Part shown: one piece after another, positions 1 to 8,336 of the stretch
Numbering within the stretch: the stretch's first letter is position 1
Layout: each line of letters opens with the position of its first letter
From: Nitrososphaeria archaeon
Lineage (GTDB): Archaea > Thermoproteota > Nitrososphaeria > JACIWG01
NCBI GenBank assembly: GCA_029776125.1
Contig: JARVJS010000164.1
Location: 1-20,458, forward strand
Direction: 5' to 3'
Length of the DNA stretch: 20,458 nt
Notes under the pieces: model-generated
Seen by the model: the letters and a program-made list of their open reading frames with translations, nothing else
Database searches by the model: none
Told to the model about the DNA's origin: nothing
Translations under genes and position numbers: made by a program

Positions 1-942
1 TACGGAAACCAGGGTAGAGCACAGGCAAGAATTTTAAAAGAGCTTAATGGATTAGATGTTATAGTTGGAAATATCAGAGACAAGAGCTGGGACCAGGCAA
101 TATCGGAGGGATTCAAAGTTTACAGTATCAGCGAAGCTTCAAGGCTAGCGGATGTTCTAATGATACTTGTACCAGACGAAGTCGCACCAGAAGTTTATTC
201 TAAAGAAATCCTGCCAAACATAGAAAAGAAAGAATTTTGTGTCATAGACTTTGCAAGTGGATATAATGTTACATACGGGTACATAAGGCCTCCAGCCAAC
301 TCAGACCTAATTCTTGTAGCACCTAGAATGATAGGTGCAGGAATAACGGATGTTGTGATGGTTAAGAGAAGAGGCTTTCCAGTACTCCTAGGAGTTTACC
401 AGAACATTTCAGGTAAGGCTTGGGATTACGCACTAGCACTAGCAAAGGGTATAGGAGCACTCTTACCTGGGGGAGTTGCTGTAGAATCTAGTTTCGAAGA
501 GGAGACACTAATAGACCTTTTTAGTGAACAGTTTCTGGCACCAAGCCTAATAGCATCTATGGTAGCATCTTTTGAAGTTTTAACTGAAGAGTTCGGAGTT
601 TCACCTGAGGCAGCACTTCTAGAACTTTATGCTTCAGCTGAGATGAGTGAAGTTTTTCAGGCAATGGCTGACCTAGGATTCTTTAAGCAGCTAAAATATC
701 ATTCTCGAACAAGCCAATATGGGCAGCTAACAAACGCTTTCAAAATGTACAGCAGCCCAGAACTTAAAGAAAATATTCGAAAGACGTTGTTTAAGATATA
801 TGATGGAAGTTTTGCAAAAGAGTGGGCGATGGAACAGTATCTTGGAAACCCAGTATTTAACAGACTATGGAAGATATTTGAGGAATCAAAGATGTCTAAG
901 GCAGAAGACAAACTGTATAGAATTTTGAAAAGAAGAGAGTAA
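1..942 (+). CDS. Ketol-acid reductoisomerase (IlvC) homologue with altered active site, 5' end missing
   Basis: The frame is open from base 1 to the TAA at 940-942, giving 313 codons; the true start lies upstream. The fold is that of acetohydroxyacid isomeroreductase. A Rossmann glycine motif (YGNQGRAQA, window codons 1-9) is followed by VLMILVPDEVAPEVY and then the knotted helical C-terminal domain. Several positions essential in known IlvC enzymes differ. The catalytic His of the usual AHGF motif is Ser86 (FASGYNV). The Lys of PKGPG is Arg109 (PRMIG). Of the four acidic metal ligands, Asp172, Glu176 and Glu208 are kept, but the fourth aligns with Ser212. The family is certain. Normal isomeroreductase activity in branched-chain amino acid synthesis is doubtful, so this may be a paralogue acting as a different NAD(P)-dependent reductase, or on a different substrate. 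It converges on the MFS gene with a 9-base gap. Confidence 0.85.
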   Translation, partial: YGNQGRAQARILKELNGLDVIVGNIRDKSWDQAISEGFKVYSISEASRLADVLMILVPDEVAPEVYSKEILPNIEKKEFCVIDFASGYNVTYGYIRPPANSDLILVAPRMIGAGITDVVMVKRRGFPVLLGVYQNISGKAWDYALALAKGIGALLPGGVAVESSFEEETLIDLFSEQFLAPSLIASMVASFEVLTEEFGVSPEAALLELYASAEMSEVFQAMADLGFFKQLKYHSRTSQYGQLTNAFKMYSSPELKENIRKTLFKIYDGSFAKEWAMEQYLGNPVFNRLWKIFEESKMSKAEDKLYRILKRRE

Positions 943-951
943 AAATCTTTC

Positions 952-2133
952 TTATATTATTTCTCTCCTAAAACTTTTTTTAAGACAGAAAAGGGCGAAA
1001 ACCTGCATCAATATAGCATAAAACATAATGTACGACATTCCAATCCTTATGTCCAGGAATAGGCCGAAAACAACACCACTCAAAAGGAAGCCTATACCAT
1101 ATACAGTATTGAATAAACCGTATGCTGTTCCACGTGATTCCTTTGGAACATAATATGATACTGCAGCCCTATAAACAGACTCCTGCATACCCAGAACAAT
1201 ACCATAAAAAATACATGACACTATAAGGTAGGTTAGGTCTACCGCTTGAAAAGCAAAAAAGCATGTGAATATGGATAGGATAAAAGGTGTTACCAAGACT
1301 CTTGTGCCGACACGGTCAAAAACTATTCCAGAAAGCAATGCTGATGGAGCATCAATCAACTGTATGAGCATAAAAAGCAGAGGAACAACCCATTCCATGT
1401 TAAAGGGCACTAAAATAGTTGAAGCCTTATATAGTATAAGTGAGGCTGGAACAAGTCCTAAGACATTAGCAAAAACAGCTAAAGAGTATATGTAAAAATC
1501 TTTAGAAAAAGTTTTGGACAAAATTTTATCTCCCAACTGCCGCCCTTCAGAAACTCTAAACCTGATCTTAGAATACACGTAAAACAATGTGGCAACAAGA
1601 ATAAGGTATGGAATAAAAAGTGATGCAAAAGTGATCGAGTAATTGTTAAATGTAATGTACAATATTATGGAAACAAACAATGGACCCAAAACTGCACCAA
1701 CTTGGTCAAGAAGCTCATGCAAGCCGAAAGCTTTACCAACACCCACACCCTTACTGACAATTGACACAATAGCATCCCTTGCAGGAGCCCTAATAGCCTT
1801 ACCAAGCCTCTCCATTAGAACCAAAAATGCTGCAGCAAGCCAAAAATTCGTTATAGAAAGAAGAGGAATTGTTATAATAAGACCATATCCTATAAACATG
1901 AACATCCAATAAGTTCCACTTCGATCAGACAAATATCCACTGATAAGCCTTATAGCATATCCTAAAAAATCTCCAAGGCCGGTAACAAGGCCTACAACAA
2001 AAGCGGATGCACCTAAAATTTGTAGATAAGATGGTATAATTCCTCTACCACCCTCATATACAATATCCCCCATCATACTAACTATACCAATAAGAGTTAT
2101 CGTCAAATAAACAGACTTAATCCTATCATCCAA
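952..2133 (-). CDS. MFS transporter
   Basis: A 393-residue, very hydrophobic protein with the spacing of about 12 membrane helices. The major facilitator loop between helices 2 and 3 reads GYLSDRSG (about residues 65-72). ERLGKAIRAPARD (about residues 107-119) follows helix 4, a motif I associate with a group of prokaryotic MFS proteins of unassigned substrate. The start is TTG at 2133; no in-frame ATG lies nearby and MDDRIKS fits a cytoplasmic N-terminus. It begins 6 bases after the stop of the deoxyhypusine-synthase-like gene, so the two are probably co-transcribed. The substrate is unknown. A polyamine or related amine is a guess from the neighbour only. Confidence 0.85.
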   Translation of the reverse strand: MDDRIKSVYLTITLIGIVSMMGDIVYEGGRGIIPSYLQILGASAFVVGLVTGLGDFLGYAIRLISGYLSDRSGTYWMFMFIGYGLIITIPLLSITNFWLAAAFLVLMERLGKAIRAPARDAIVSIVSKGVGVGKAFGLHELLDQVGAVLGPLFVSIILYITFNNYSITFASLFIPYLILVATLFYVYSKIRFRVSEGRQLGDKILSKTFSKDFYIYSLAVFANVLGLVPASLILYKASTILVPFNMEWVVPLLFMLIQLIDAPSALLSGIVFDRVGTRVLVTPFILSIFTCFFAFQAVDLTYLIVSCIFYGIVLGMQESVYRAAVSYYVPKESRGTAYGLFNTVYGIGFLLSGVVFGLFLDIRIGMSYIMFYAILMQVFALFCLKKSFRREII

Positions 2134-2139
2134 GCAAAG

Positions 2140-3219
2140 TCACTTCTTCCCACGAACGTAGGCTTCCTTTAAGCGTTCTAGAAAATCTTTTCTTTTCAAA
2201 TAAAGATTTTTATGGGAACACACATAGTTTTTAGAGAACATGTAAGAGAAAAGTAGAGGTGCAGAGACGGTGACGTCCATATAAACTGTAACCTTGTTCA
2301 CATCCTCACGTGGCCTAATCTTACCCCATGACACTGCCTCCTGCAAGGTTGCACCAGATAAGCCACCGTACTGTGGAACATCCACAGTTAGTTGTATAAC
2401 ATAATCGTGACCGCCTCTACCAATACCAAGTATTTGATCAAGCATAGGCTGAGTTTGAAAGTAAAAGTTTTTTGGAGAACCGCCTCCCAAAACAATAACA
2501 CCATTACTTTCACTACAGTACACTATTGCAGCAGTTTCAAGAACATCTAGGTCAGGGTCAACGATTACACCATGCCCATCAATTTTCACCTTTGCAACAT
2601 TCATTCCAATACTTGAATCGCCTGGAGAGGGAGTATAGATGGGCACATTATATTTTGCTGCCATAGCAAGAATAGATTCCTCAGGATTTGGAGCATTTTC
2701 GAGAAGCCATTTCCCGATAAGATAATGTAATTCTGAAGTTGAAAGAGGAGTATTAACTTTTTCGCCAATTTCGTAAACAATCTTTTGAACAACCTTATCT
2801 GTTTCAAAAAGGGTTTCATCAGGAACAAAGATGTCATATATTCTAACAATACCATGCTTCAAAAGCTTTTCATCATCGACATTAGATGAGCCTTGATAAA
2901 GCGGAAGATTTAGGGCAAAATGCATATCATGATAAAGATTTGCGCCAGTTGATATAACCATGTCAACAAGACCCTTTTCCATTGCATTAATAATGTAGCT
3001 TCCTAAACCTGTTGGTGTAAAGGCTCCGGCAAGTGTTACTGCAATAGTCGCACCAACCTTAACCATCTTCTCATAAACCCTACACGCTTCAGAAAGCCTT
3101 CCAGCATTATATGCACCTGAAAGGTCAAAACCTTCTATAATATCCAGTACATTAGAAAATGTTTTTGGCTTAATAGCCCTAATTCTCTTACCGGAAAGAA
3201 AATCTTCCCTCTTCTCCAT
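2140..3219 (-). CDS. Deoxyhypusine synthase-like protein (DHS family)
   Basis: Deoxyhypusine synthase uses NAD and spermidine to transfer an aminobutyl group to a lysine of aIF5A. This 359-residue protein has the family fold and keeps the catalytic lysine (human Lys329) in EAVSWGKIR, as Lys300, and the equivalent of Glu323. It departs from true DHS at the spermidine site. GGGSPKNF replaces GGGxxKHH, so human His288 is Asn. QYGGLSGA replaces FDGSDSGA, so Asp313 and Asp316 are lost. AGAFTPTGLG and STGANLYHDMH also resemble the DHS-like group found widely in bacteria. It may be an aminobutyl or amidine transferase acting on a polyamine rather than the aIF5A-modifying enzyme. I chose ATG 3219 over the in-frame TTG at 3222. 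AAAGG lies just upstream, and a TTTAAA box sits 26-31 bases before the ATG. Confidence 0.85.
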   Translation of the reverse strand: MEKREDFLSGKRIRAIKPKTFSNVLDIIEGFDLSGAYNAGRLSEACRVYEKMVKVGATIAVTLAGAFTPTGLGSYIINAMEKGLVDMVISTGANLYHDMHFALNLPLYQGSSNVDDEKLLKHGIVRIYDIFVPDETLFETDKVVQKIVYEIGEKVNTPLSTSELHYLIGKWLLENAPNPEESILAMAAKYNVPIYTPSPGDSSIGMNVAKVKIDGHGVIVDPDLDVLETAAIVYCSESNGVIVLGGGSPKNFYFQTQPMLDQILGIGRGGHDYVIQLTVDVPQYGGLSGATLQEAVSWGKIRPREDVNKVTVYMDVTVSAPLLFSYMFSKNYVCSHKNLYLKRKDFLERLKEAYVRGKK

Positions 3220-3244
3220 CAAAACCTTTCCAATACAATATACA

Positions 3245-3250
3245 TTTAAA
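3245..3250 (-). promoter_or_regulatory. Probable TATA box for the DHS-like/MFS pair
   Basis: TTTAAA on the minus strand lies 26-31 bases before the ATG at 3219, which predicts a start of transcription at or within a few bases of the start codon. It separates this pair from the upstream BMP operon. Confidence 0.4.
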
Positions 3251-3251
3251 C

Positions 3252-3285
3252 TTATTTTAAAAAAATAAAATAAAAAGAAAATAAA
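3252..3285 (-). terminator. T-rich tract after the BMP binding-protein gene
   Basis: Read on the minus strand, the bases downstream of the BMP stop contain successive runs of four to seven T, as in archaeal U-tract terminators. They are followed by the TTTAAA box of the next gene. No strong hairpin is needed or seen. Confidence 0.4.
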
Positions 3286-3311
3286 GGGAGGAAAGATTAT
3301 GGCAAATAATT

Positions 3312-4574
3312 TTATTTTGGAAGAGGAGTTTGCACACCCTCAACGTGCCAATCCATATTCCAGAGAATATCGTGTGTAGCCCTTTCTCCATCCTTTAACC
3401 TAAGATTTCCATCCATATCCTTTATTGGACCAGTAAACGGTTCGAATAACATTTCCTTCATCTGCTGCCATCTTAATGCAATTAAGGCTCTAACATTCTC
3501 TGGAATCACAGGATTTAAAGGCGCAAGATAGACAGCACCATCATATTCAACCTTAGGATTTGAGAGATTAGCCCACTTGTATGGCATGTAGTCTCCAACT
3601 CTAGCCCAAATATCTACACTCCTCCAGCTTCTTGCATAAACTTGTGTAACAAAATCAACGTATATTGGACCCCAATTAACCACTTGGCCTGTAAGGTGAG
3701 CGTTCGGACCCTCCTTACTCATATCACTATAGTGGCTAAAGCTCCAAACCTTTTTACCCTTCTTCTGATATGATTCAGCAACCTGTAAAACTGTTGGAGT
3801 ATCTTCTGTGAATGCTAGCACATCAGCATTATTGTTTTCAACAAGACTTGTAGCAGCCTTATTAGCTCCCTCTGGATCAAACCAAGCGTTTAGCCACTGA
3901 ACATAAACCTTAATATCTTTACCTCTAGCCTTAGCAGCCTCCTTAGCACCCAATACAAAAGCGTTTATGTGCCTAATAACCTCAGGAATAGGTACAGCAC
4001 CCACATACCCTAATACACCTGTTTCAGTTACAGCGCCAGCAGCAAGACCATTCAAGTAGTATAGTTGATAGAATTCAGCAAAATACGCACTAAGATTTTG
4101 AGGAGCATTACCAGCTGCACCACTCTTGTACCCTGAACAGTGTGCAAAGTACAGGTCAGGATGCTTTTGTGCAGCTTCAGCAGTACCCTCCATGAAACCG
4201 AAACTTGTTGTAAAGATTATGTTACAACCTTGACCTATCAAAGTTTCTATAGCGCCCTGAACTTTAGCCTCCTCAACACTTTCAACAATTTTTGTCTCAA
4301 GCCATGGACAAACACTTTTTGCATAGGCCCTACCTGCATCATGAGCATGAGTCCAACCATAGTCTGAAACAGGGCCAACGTAAACAAATCCCGCTACAAC
4401 TTTCTTTTCAGCAGCCTGCGTTGAAGTTTGTGTCACAGTTTTTGTAACAGTTTGGGTAGTTGGAGCCTGTCCACCGCCAGCAGCAATATAACCCAATCCT
4501 GCACCGACTGCAACACCACCTAAAGCAAAGGCAGCATCTCTTAGGAAACTTCTTCTAGACTTCTCAACACTCAT
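3312..4574 (-). CDS. BMP-family ABC transporter substrate-binding protein
   Basis: A 420-residue extracytoplasmic binding protein. Its N-terminus has a twin-arginine signal (RRSFLRD, residues 7-13), then a Gly/Ala-rich hydrophobic segment to about residue 32 and a Thr/Gln-rich linker (TVTKTVTQTS) typical of archaeal surface-anchored binding proteins. The Bmp/PnrA-like domain starts at about residue 58 (VVAGFVYVGPVSDYGWT). The usual nucleoside-type DKSFNQ motif is replaced by SDYGWTHAHD, so the ligand may not be a simple nucleoside. It is the last gene of the importer and starts at ATG 4574, 58 bases after the permease stop, where a TATA-like box suggests it can also be transcribed on its own. 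Family call firm, ligand unknown. Confidence 0.9.
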   Translation of the reverse strand: MSVEKSRRSFLRDAAFALGGVAVGAGLGYIAAGGGQAPTTQTVTKTVTQTSTQAAEKKVVAGFVYVGPVSDYGWTHAHDAGRAYAKSVCPWLETKIVESVEEAKVQGAIETLIGQGCNIIFTTSFGFMEGTAEAAQKHPDLYFAHCSGYKSGAAGNAPQNLSAYFAEFYQLYYLNGLAAGAVTETGVLGYVGAVPIPEVIRHINAFVLGAKEAAKARGKDIKVYVQWLNAWFDPEGANKAATSLVENNNADVLAFTEDTPTVLQVAESYQKKGKKVWSFSHYSDMSKEGPNAHLTGQVVNWGPIYVDFVTQVYARSWRSVDIWARVGDYMPYKWANLSNPKVEYDGAVYLAPLNPVIPENVRALIALRWQQMKEMLFEPFTGPIKDMDGNLRLKDGERATHDILWNMDWHVEGVQTPLPK

Positions 4575-4603
4575 ATTTAACTCACAAAAGTAAAAACTAT
4601 TAT

Positions 4604-4613
4604 GCTATATAAC
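4604..4613 (-). promoter_or_regulatory. Possible internal TATA box before the BMP binding-protein gene
   Basis: GTTATATAGC on the minus strand, centred about 34 bases upstream of ATG 4574, would give a leader of about 8-10 bases containing GTGAG. A separate promoter would let the binding protein be made in excess over the membrane subunits. Confidence 0.4.
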
Positions 4614-4632
4614 TTTTATTTACAAGATCATG

Positions 4633-5568
4633 TTAAAGTTCTCTGGTATATGGCTTGCCCAGAGAAGCAGGCATTTTACGCTTGCGAAATCTTGTCGAAG
4701 AAAATATTACCAGCACAACTATCGTTAAAAGATATGGAAGAGTTCGGAAAAAGTCTGTGGGTATCACTCTAAATCCTATCGATTGGAAGGTGGCGTTTAG
4801 TGTTCCAACAAGGCCGAAAAAGTATGCGCCAAAGAAGGCGTATAAGGGATTCCAGGACGAGAATATTACTAGAGCAACTGCTATCCAGCCTCTGCCAGCA
4901 GTTATACCATCATACCAACTTGGATAATATCCTAGAATTAGGAGGGCGCCTGAAACACCACACAATGCACCTCCAACCGAGGTTGCAATATACCTTGTCA
5001 AGAAAACGTTTATTCCCAGAGAGTCAGCCATAGAAGGGTTTTCCCCAACAGACCTTAGGTTTAGGCCAAAGCCAGTCTTGTATAATATGAACCACAAAAT
5101 TATGACCATAATATATGAAAGATATACTAGAGGGTTCTGGTTAAAGAATGAGGGGCCAATGACAGGTAGGTCCGAGAGAACTGGAATTCTAACACTTTCA
5201 AGAGGTTCGATTCTAACTCTTGATAAAGCAAGAGGGCGGCCGATAAAGCTGCTTAATCCAAGTCCAAGTATTGTTATTGCTAGACCACTCACAGTCTGAT
5301 TTGCCTTTAATGTTATAGAAACAAATGCATGTATTAGACTTAATGCTAATCCAGCTAGTGCTGCTGCCAGAGTTGCAGTAATCCAATTGCCTGTGAGATA
5401 GTATACAACAAACGAGGATAAGGCGCCGAAACACATGAGGCCTTCAACACCCAAATTTAATATTCCAGAACGTTCAGTAAAGATTTCACCTAAAGTTGCT
5501 ATAAGCAGTATACTACCTTCCTGGACCATAAGAATGAACATTGTAGTCAATATTGTTAAGGGATCCAA
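4633..5568 (-). CDS. BMP-family ABC transporter permease (second permease, YufQ-like)
   Basis: A 311-residue integral membrane protein of the branched-chain/sugar permease superfamily, with about nine hydrophobic segments. The N-terminus has LGEIFTERSGILNLGVEGLM, the family signature near residue 30. The coupling segment to the ATPase is VGENPSMADSLGINV (about residues 178-192). It forms the membrane channel together with the upstream permease. The start is TTG at 5568, preceded by a good ribosome binding site (GGAGG, 9 bases before). The upstream stop is 3 bases away, so translation is probably coupled. Substrate as for the whole importer, unknown. Confidence 0.88.
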   Translation of the reverse strand: MDPLTILTTMFILMVQEGSILLIATLGEIFTERSGILNLGVEGLMCFGALSSFVVYYLTGNWITATLAAALAGLALSLIHAFVSITLKANQTVSGLAITILGLGLSSFIGRPLALSRVRIEPLESVRIPVLSDLPVIGPSFFNQNPLVYLSYIMVIILWFILYKTGFGLNLRSVGENPSMADSLGINVFLTRYIATSVGGALCGVSGALLILGYYPSWYDGITAGRGWIAVALVIFSSWNPLYAFFGAYFFGLVGTLNATFQSIGFRVIPTDFFRTLPYLLTIVVLVIFSSTRFRKRKMPASLGKPYTREL

Positions 5569-5571
5569 CGT

Positions 5572-6645
5572 TTACCGCCTCCAAACGAGCCTATACCTTT
5601 TGAAGAATTCTCCAGAAAGTGTTGTAATTAATAATAGAGCTTGGAAAACGTCAGTTATACCCACAGATAAGCCCATTGAACTCTGCAAAACTTCTCCACC
5701 AACAAGCAGTCCTCCAAAAAATATCGAGCCTACAACAATGATAAACGGGTTCAGATTACATAGCCAAGCAACAATAATTCCAGTATAACCGTATCCTGGT
5801 GAAAAATCAGGCCTTAACCTACCTATTACACCACTTAATAAGGACATTCCAGCTAAACCAGACAAGCCAGCACTAATAGCCATAACCAAACAGACGACCT
5901 TAGTATAAGATATACCAGCATATTTTGCTGCAGAATAGCTGTCACCAACAACCTTAACTTCAAAACCAAATTTCGTCCTAGCCAAAATAATGTAGATTAC
6001 TATGGAGGCTAATATGCCAATAAATATACTTAAGTTTATTGTTGTTCCAGGAATTAGAGGAAATCTAGCATATTCTGGAAAGGCTGGAGAATGTGGAAAG
6101 CCATAGCCTTTAGGGTCCTTCCATGGACCTATAACAAGATAATTGGATATTATCTGCGCAATATAGTTCATCATAAGAGTGGTTAAAACCTCGTTCGTTT
6201 CAAACTTGGCTTTAAGGAAAGCAGGTATAATGCCCCATACACTAGAAAATAGGAAGACAATTATGATTGCGAATGGCATAAAGAGTTGTCCAGGCAAAAG
6301 CCTATTCTCTGCATTCCATAACACTAGGAAGGTTATAACTATGCCTCCAACATAAATTTGGCCTTCACCGCCAACAGAAATAAAATTAGCCTTATATGCT
6401 AGAGCAAGACCTAAGGCAACAAGCATTATAGGTATAGACCTAACAACAGCTTCAGAAAGTAATGCAGTATTCGTAAAGGATTTAAAAAGATTATAGTATG
6501 CTAAAATAGGGTCAACATTCGAGAAAACAAATATTATACCTGAGATAATGAAGGCTGAGAATATTGAGGCTAAGCTTATTGCAAAAGACATTGGAGCAGA
6601 AATCCTTTCACGAGGAAAAAATTGTATTCTGTTCAAGAAAATCAC
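5572..6645 (-). CDS. BMP-family ABC transporter permease (first permease, YufP-like)
   Basis: A 357-residue membrane protein with an N-terminal cytoplasmic stretch, then about ten hydrophobic segments. Family marks include KANFISVGGEGQIYVGG (about residues 85-101) and the ATPase-contacting loop VVGDSYSAAKYAGISYTKV (about residues 231-249). The GTG at 6643-6645 follows the ATPase stop with no gap. AGGTGAT spans that junction, so a TTG at 6636, three codons in, with the motif acting as its ribosome binding site, is an equally good start. Partner of the adjacent permease and ATPase. Confidence 0.88.
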   Translation of the reverse strand: MIFLNRIQFFPRERISAPMSFAISLASIFSAFIISGIIFVFSNVDPILAYYNLFKSFTNTALLSEAVVRSIPIMLVALGLALAYKANFISVGGEGQIYVGGIVITFLVLWNAENRLLPGQLFMPFAIIIVFLFSSVWGIIPAFLKAKFETNEVLTTLMMNYIAQIISNYLVIGPWKDPKGYGFPHSPAFPEYARFPLIPGTTINLSIFIGILASIVIYIILARTKFGFEVKVVGDSYSAAKYAGISYTKVVCLVMAISAGLSGLAGMSLLSGVIGRLRPDFSPGYGYTGIIVAWLCNLNPFIIVVGSIFFGGLLVGGEVLQSSMGLSVGITDVFQALLLITTLSGEFFKRYRLVWRR

Positions 6646-8169
6646 CTAAGAGGCAATAGATCCAGCCATCATAAGCCCAATCTTTTCAACATCAGCCTTA
6701 CTGGAATCCATTTCGCCCACAATTCTTCCATCAAACATTACAAAAATTCTGTCAGATATTGAAAGAATTTCCTCCAAATCCTCTGAAAAAAAGATTATAG
6801 CATTACCTTGATCCCTCATCTTTAACAAAAGCCTTCTAACATATTCGGTTGCACCAACATCAAGACCCCGTGTAGGATACATTGCAACGATCACATTAAC
6901 ATCTCTACTTACCAGATTACCCAATTCTCTAGCCAAAACAACCTTTTGAAGATTTCCACCAGAAAGAAACTTTACAGGAACCTTTACAGAAGGACACAAA
7001 ATTTCAAAATCTTTAACAAGCATTTCAGCAAACTTTTGAATAGCATCAAACTTCAGGAAAACCGAATTAGAGAAAGGACTATTATCATAACTTTTAAGGA
7101 CCAAGTTTTCTGCAACAGAAAGATTTGGTGCAGTACCAACACCAAGCCTCTCTTCTGGAATAAAAAGGACACCATTTTCAAAAAACCTTCTGGGAGAAGC
7201 GTTAGTCAAATCCTTGCCTCGAACAAAAACTTTACCACTTGAAACATGCCTCAATCCCGTAATAGCTTCAGCCAACTCCCTCTGCCCATTACCGGCAATA
7301 CCGGCAACACCAACAATTTCACCCCCACTCAAACTAAAGCTTACATCCTTAAGCCTAAGATTTCCCTCTTCATCCAACACTCGAACATTTTCAACCTTCA
7401 AAGCTAAACCAGATAGTTTAGGCGGATTTTTAGAATATTCAAAAATAATCGGCCTACCGATCATCAAATTAGCCAACTCAAACTTATTCGTTTCCTTCGT
7501 AATCTTTGTTGCAACGTTTTTACCCCGCCTTAAAACAGTAACCCTATCACTAATTTCTAAAACTTCATCAAGCTTATGTGTAATAAATATTATACTCTTC
7601 CCCTTAGAAGACATTTCCTTTAAAGAAGAAAAAAGCTCCTTCTTCTCCTGAGGAGTTAATACAGCCGTAGGCTCATCAAATATCATGATACGAACATTCC
7701 TATAAAGAAGCTTTAGAATTTCAACCCTCTGCCTCTCACCCATAGAAAGTTTCCAAACCTCAGAAAACGGGTCAACCTTTAGACCAAAAGATGAAGCCAA
7801 ATTTTTAATTTTTTCACTCGACTTCTTCAGGTCAAGGATAAAACCATTATTTTCTGAGCCTAAAATAATATTTTCTACAACAGTATGAGCTGGTACAAGC
7901 TTAAAATTTTGGTGTACCATACCAATACCAAGCTTTATCGCATCACGTGGAGAACGAATACTAACAGCCCTACCATCAACCTTGATAACACCACTGTCCA
8001 TCTTATAAATGCCGTATAAAATGTTCATCAAAGTAGTTTTGCCAGCACCATTTTCACCTAAAAGAGCGTGAATTTCGCCAGCCTTCAAAGAAAAATTTAC
8101 TCTATCATTTGCCACAACACCAGGAAAGATTTTAACTATATCCACCATTTCTAAAACATTTTCATTCAT
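6646..8169 (-). CDS. BMP-family ABC transporter ATPase with two nucleotide-binding domains
   Basis: About 507 residues holding two fused ATPase domains, as in simple-sugar/nucleoside importers (RbsA, YufO). Domain 1 has Walker A GENGAGKTT (about residues 38-46), signature LSMGERQR and Walker B IMIFDEPTA. Domain 2 has the degenerate Walker A GIAGNGQREL, signature LSGGNLQK and VAMYPTRGLDVGA in place of Walker B, which is normal for the second half. A GTG at 8178 is possible, but it overlaps GAGGTG, which sits 8 bases before ATG 8169, so I take the ATG. First gene of the importer operon. The untranslated region upstream carries the hairpin-ended element at 8216-8336. Confidence 0.92.
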   Translation of the reverse strand: MNENVLEMVDIVKIFPGVVANDRVNFSLKAGEIHALLGENGAGKTTLMNILYGIYKMDSGVIKVDGRAVSIRSPRDAIKLGIGMVHQNFKLVPAHTVVENIILGSENNGFILDLKKSSEKIKNLASSFGLKVDPFSEVWKLSMGERQRVEILKLLYRNVRIMIFDEPTAVLTPQEKKELFSSLKEMSSKGKSIIFITHKLDEVLEISDRVTVLRRGKNVATKITKETNKFELANLMIGRPIIFEYSKNPPKLSGLALKVENVRVLDEEGNLRLKDVSFSLSGGEIVGVAGIAGNGQRELAEAITGLRHVSSGKVFVRGKDLTNASPRRFFENGVLFIPEERLGVGTAPNLSVAENLVLKSYDNSPFSNSVFLKFDAIQKFAEMLVKDFEILCPSVKVPVKFLSGGNLQKVVLARELGNLVSRDVNVIVAMYPTRGLDVGATEYVRRLLLKMRDQGNAIIFFSEDLEEILSISDRIFVMFDGRIVGEMDSSKADVEKIGLMMAGSIAS

Positions 8170-8209
8170 CAGAAGCACACCTCAAACATCATGCCAAAAA
8201 GAGATCATG

Positions 8210-8336
8210 AAAAAAGCGTGAACGTGATAATAACTCAATTAAACAGGCGAATAAGAGCCTAAACTTTGAAGTAAAAAGATTATAAAAAAGCTTACGAAAA
8301 TAAATTTCAGAAAAAACCAATTTCCATCGTTCACGC
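8210..8336 (-). ncRNA. Candidate structured RNA or 5' leader element with complementary ends and T6 tail
   Basis: On the minus strand the segment begins GCGTGAACG (8336-8328) and ends CGTTCACGC (8224-8216). These arms are perfectly complementary over 9 bases and are followed at once by six T (8215-8210). The enclosed 103 bases are A/T-rich and include a small internal hairpin (TAGGC/GCCTG with an 8-base loop). Possible TATA boxes are TTAAAAAG (8369-8362) and GATTAAATAT (8360-8351). The T6 ends 40 bases before the ATPase start. It could be a free small RNA, a leader that controls the importer by attenuation, or chance. It is too A/T-rich for 5S rRNA and matches no family I recognise. Confidence 0.4.

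Noticed and set aside
160..942. ATG at 160 as the start of the IlvC homologue
   Set aside because: The frame is open and conserved from base 1, including the Rossmann glycine motif at window codons 2-5, so the gene starts before the window.
5435..5788. 117-codon plus-strand open frame across the two BMP permease genes
   Set aside because: It is antisense to both permeases, whose membrane segments and family motifs are clear on the minus strand.
7214..7651. 145-codon plus-strand open frame
   Set aside because: It is antisense to the ATPase gene with its intact Walker and signature motifs; the product is low-complexity Ser/Thr/Leu.
8165..8200. ATGATG and CTGATGA motifs resembling C/D-box guide RNA boxes
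   Set aside because: Box spacing is too short for a guide and the motifs coincide with the ATPase ribosome binding site and start codon.
8216..8336. Possible 5S rRNA because of the ~120-base length and paired ends
   Set aside because: The inside is far too A/T-rich and lacks the conserved 5S loops.
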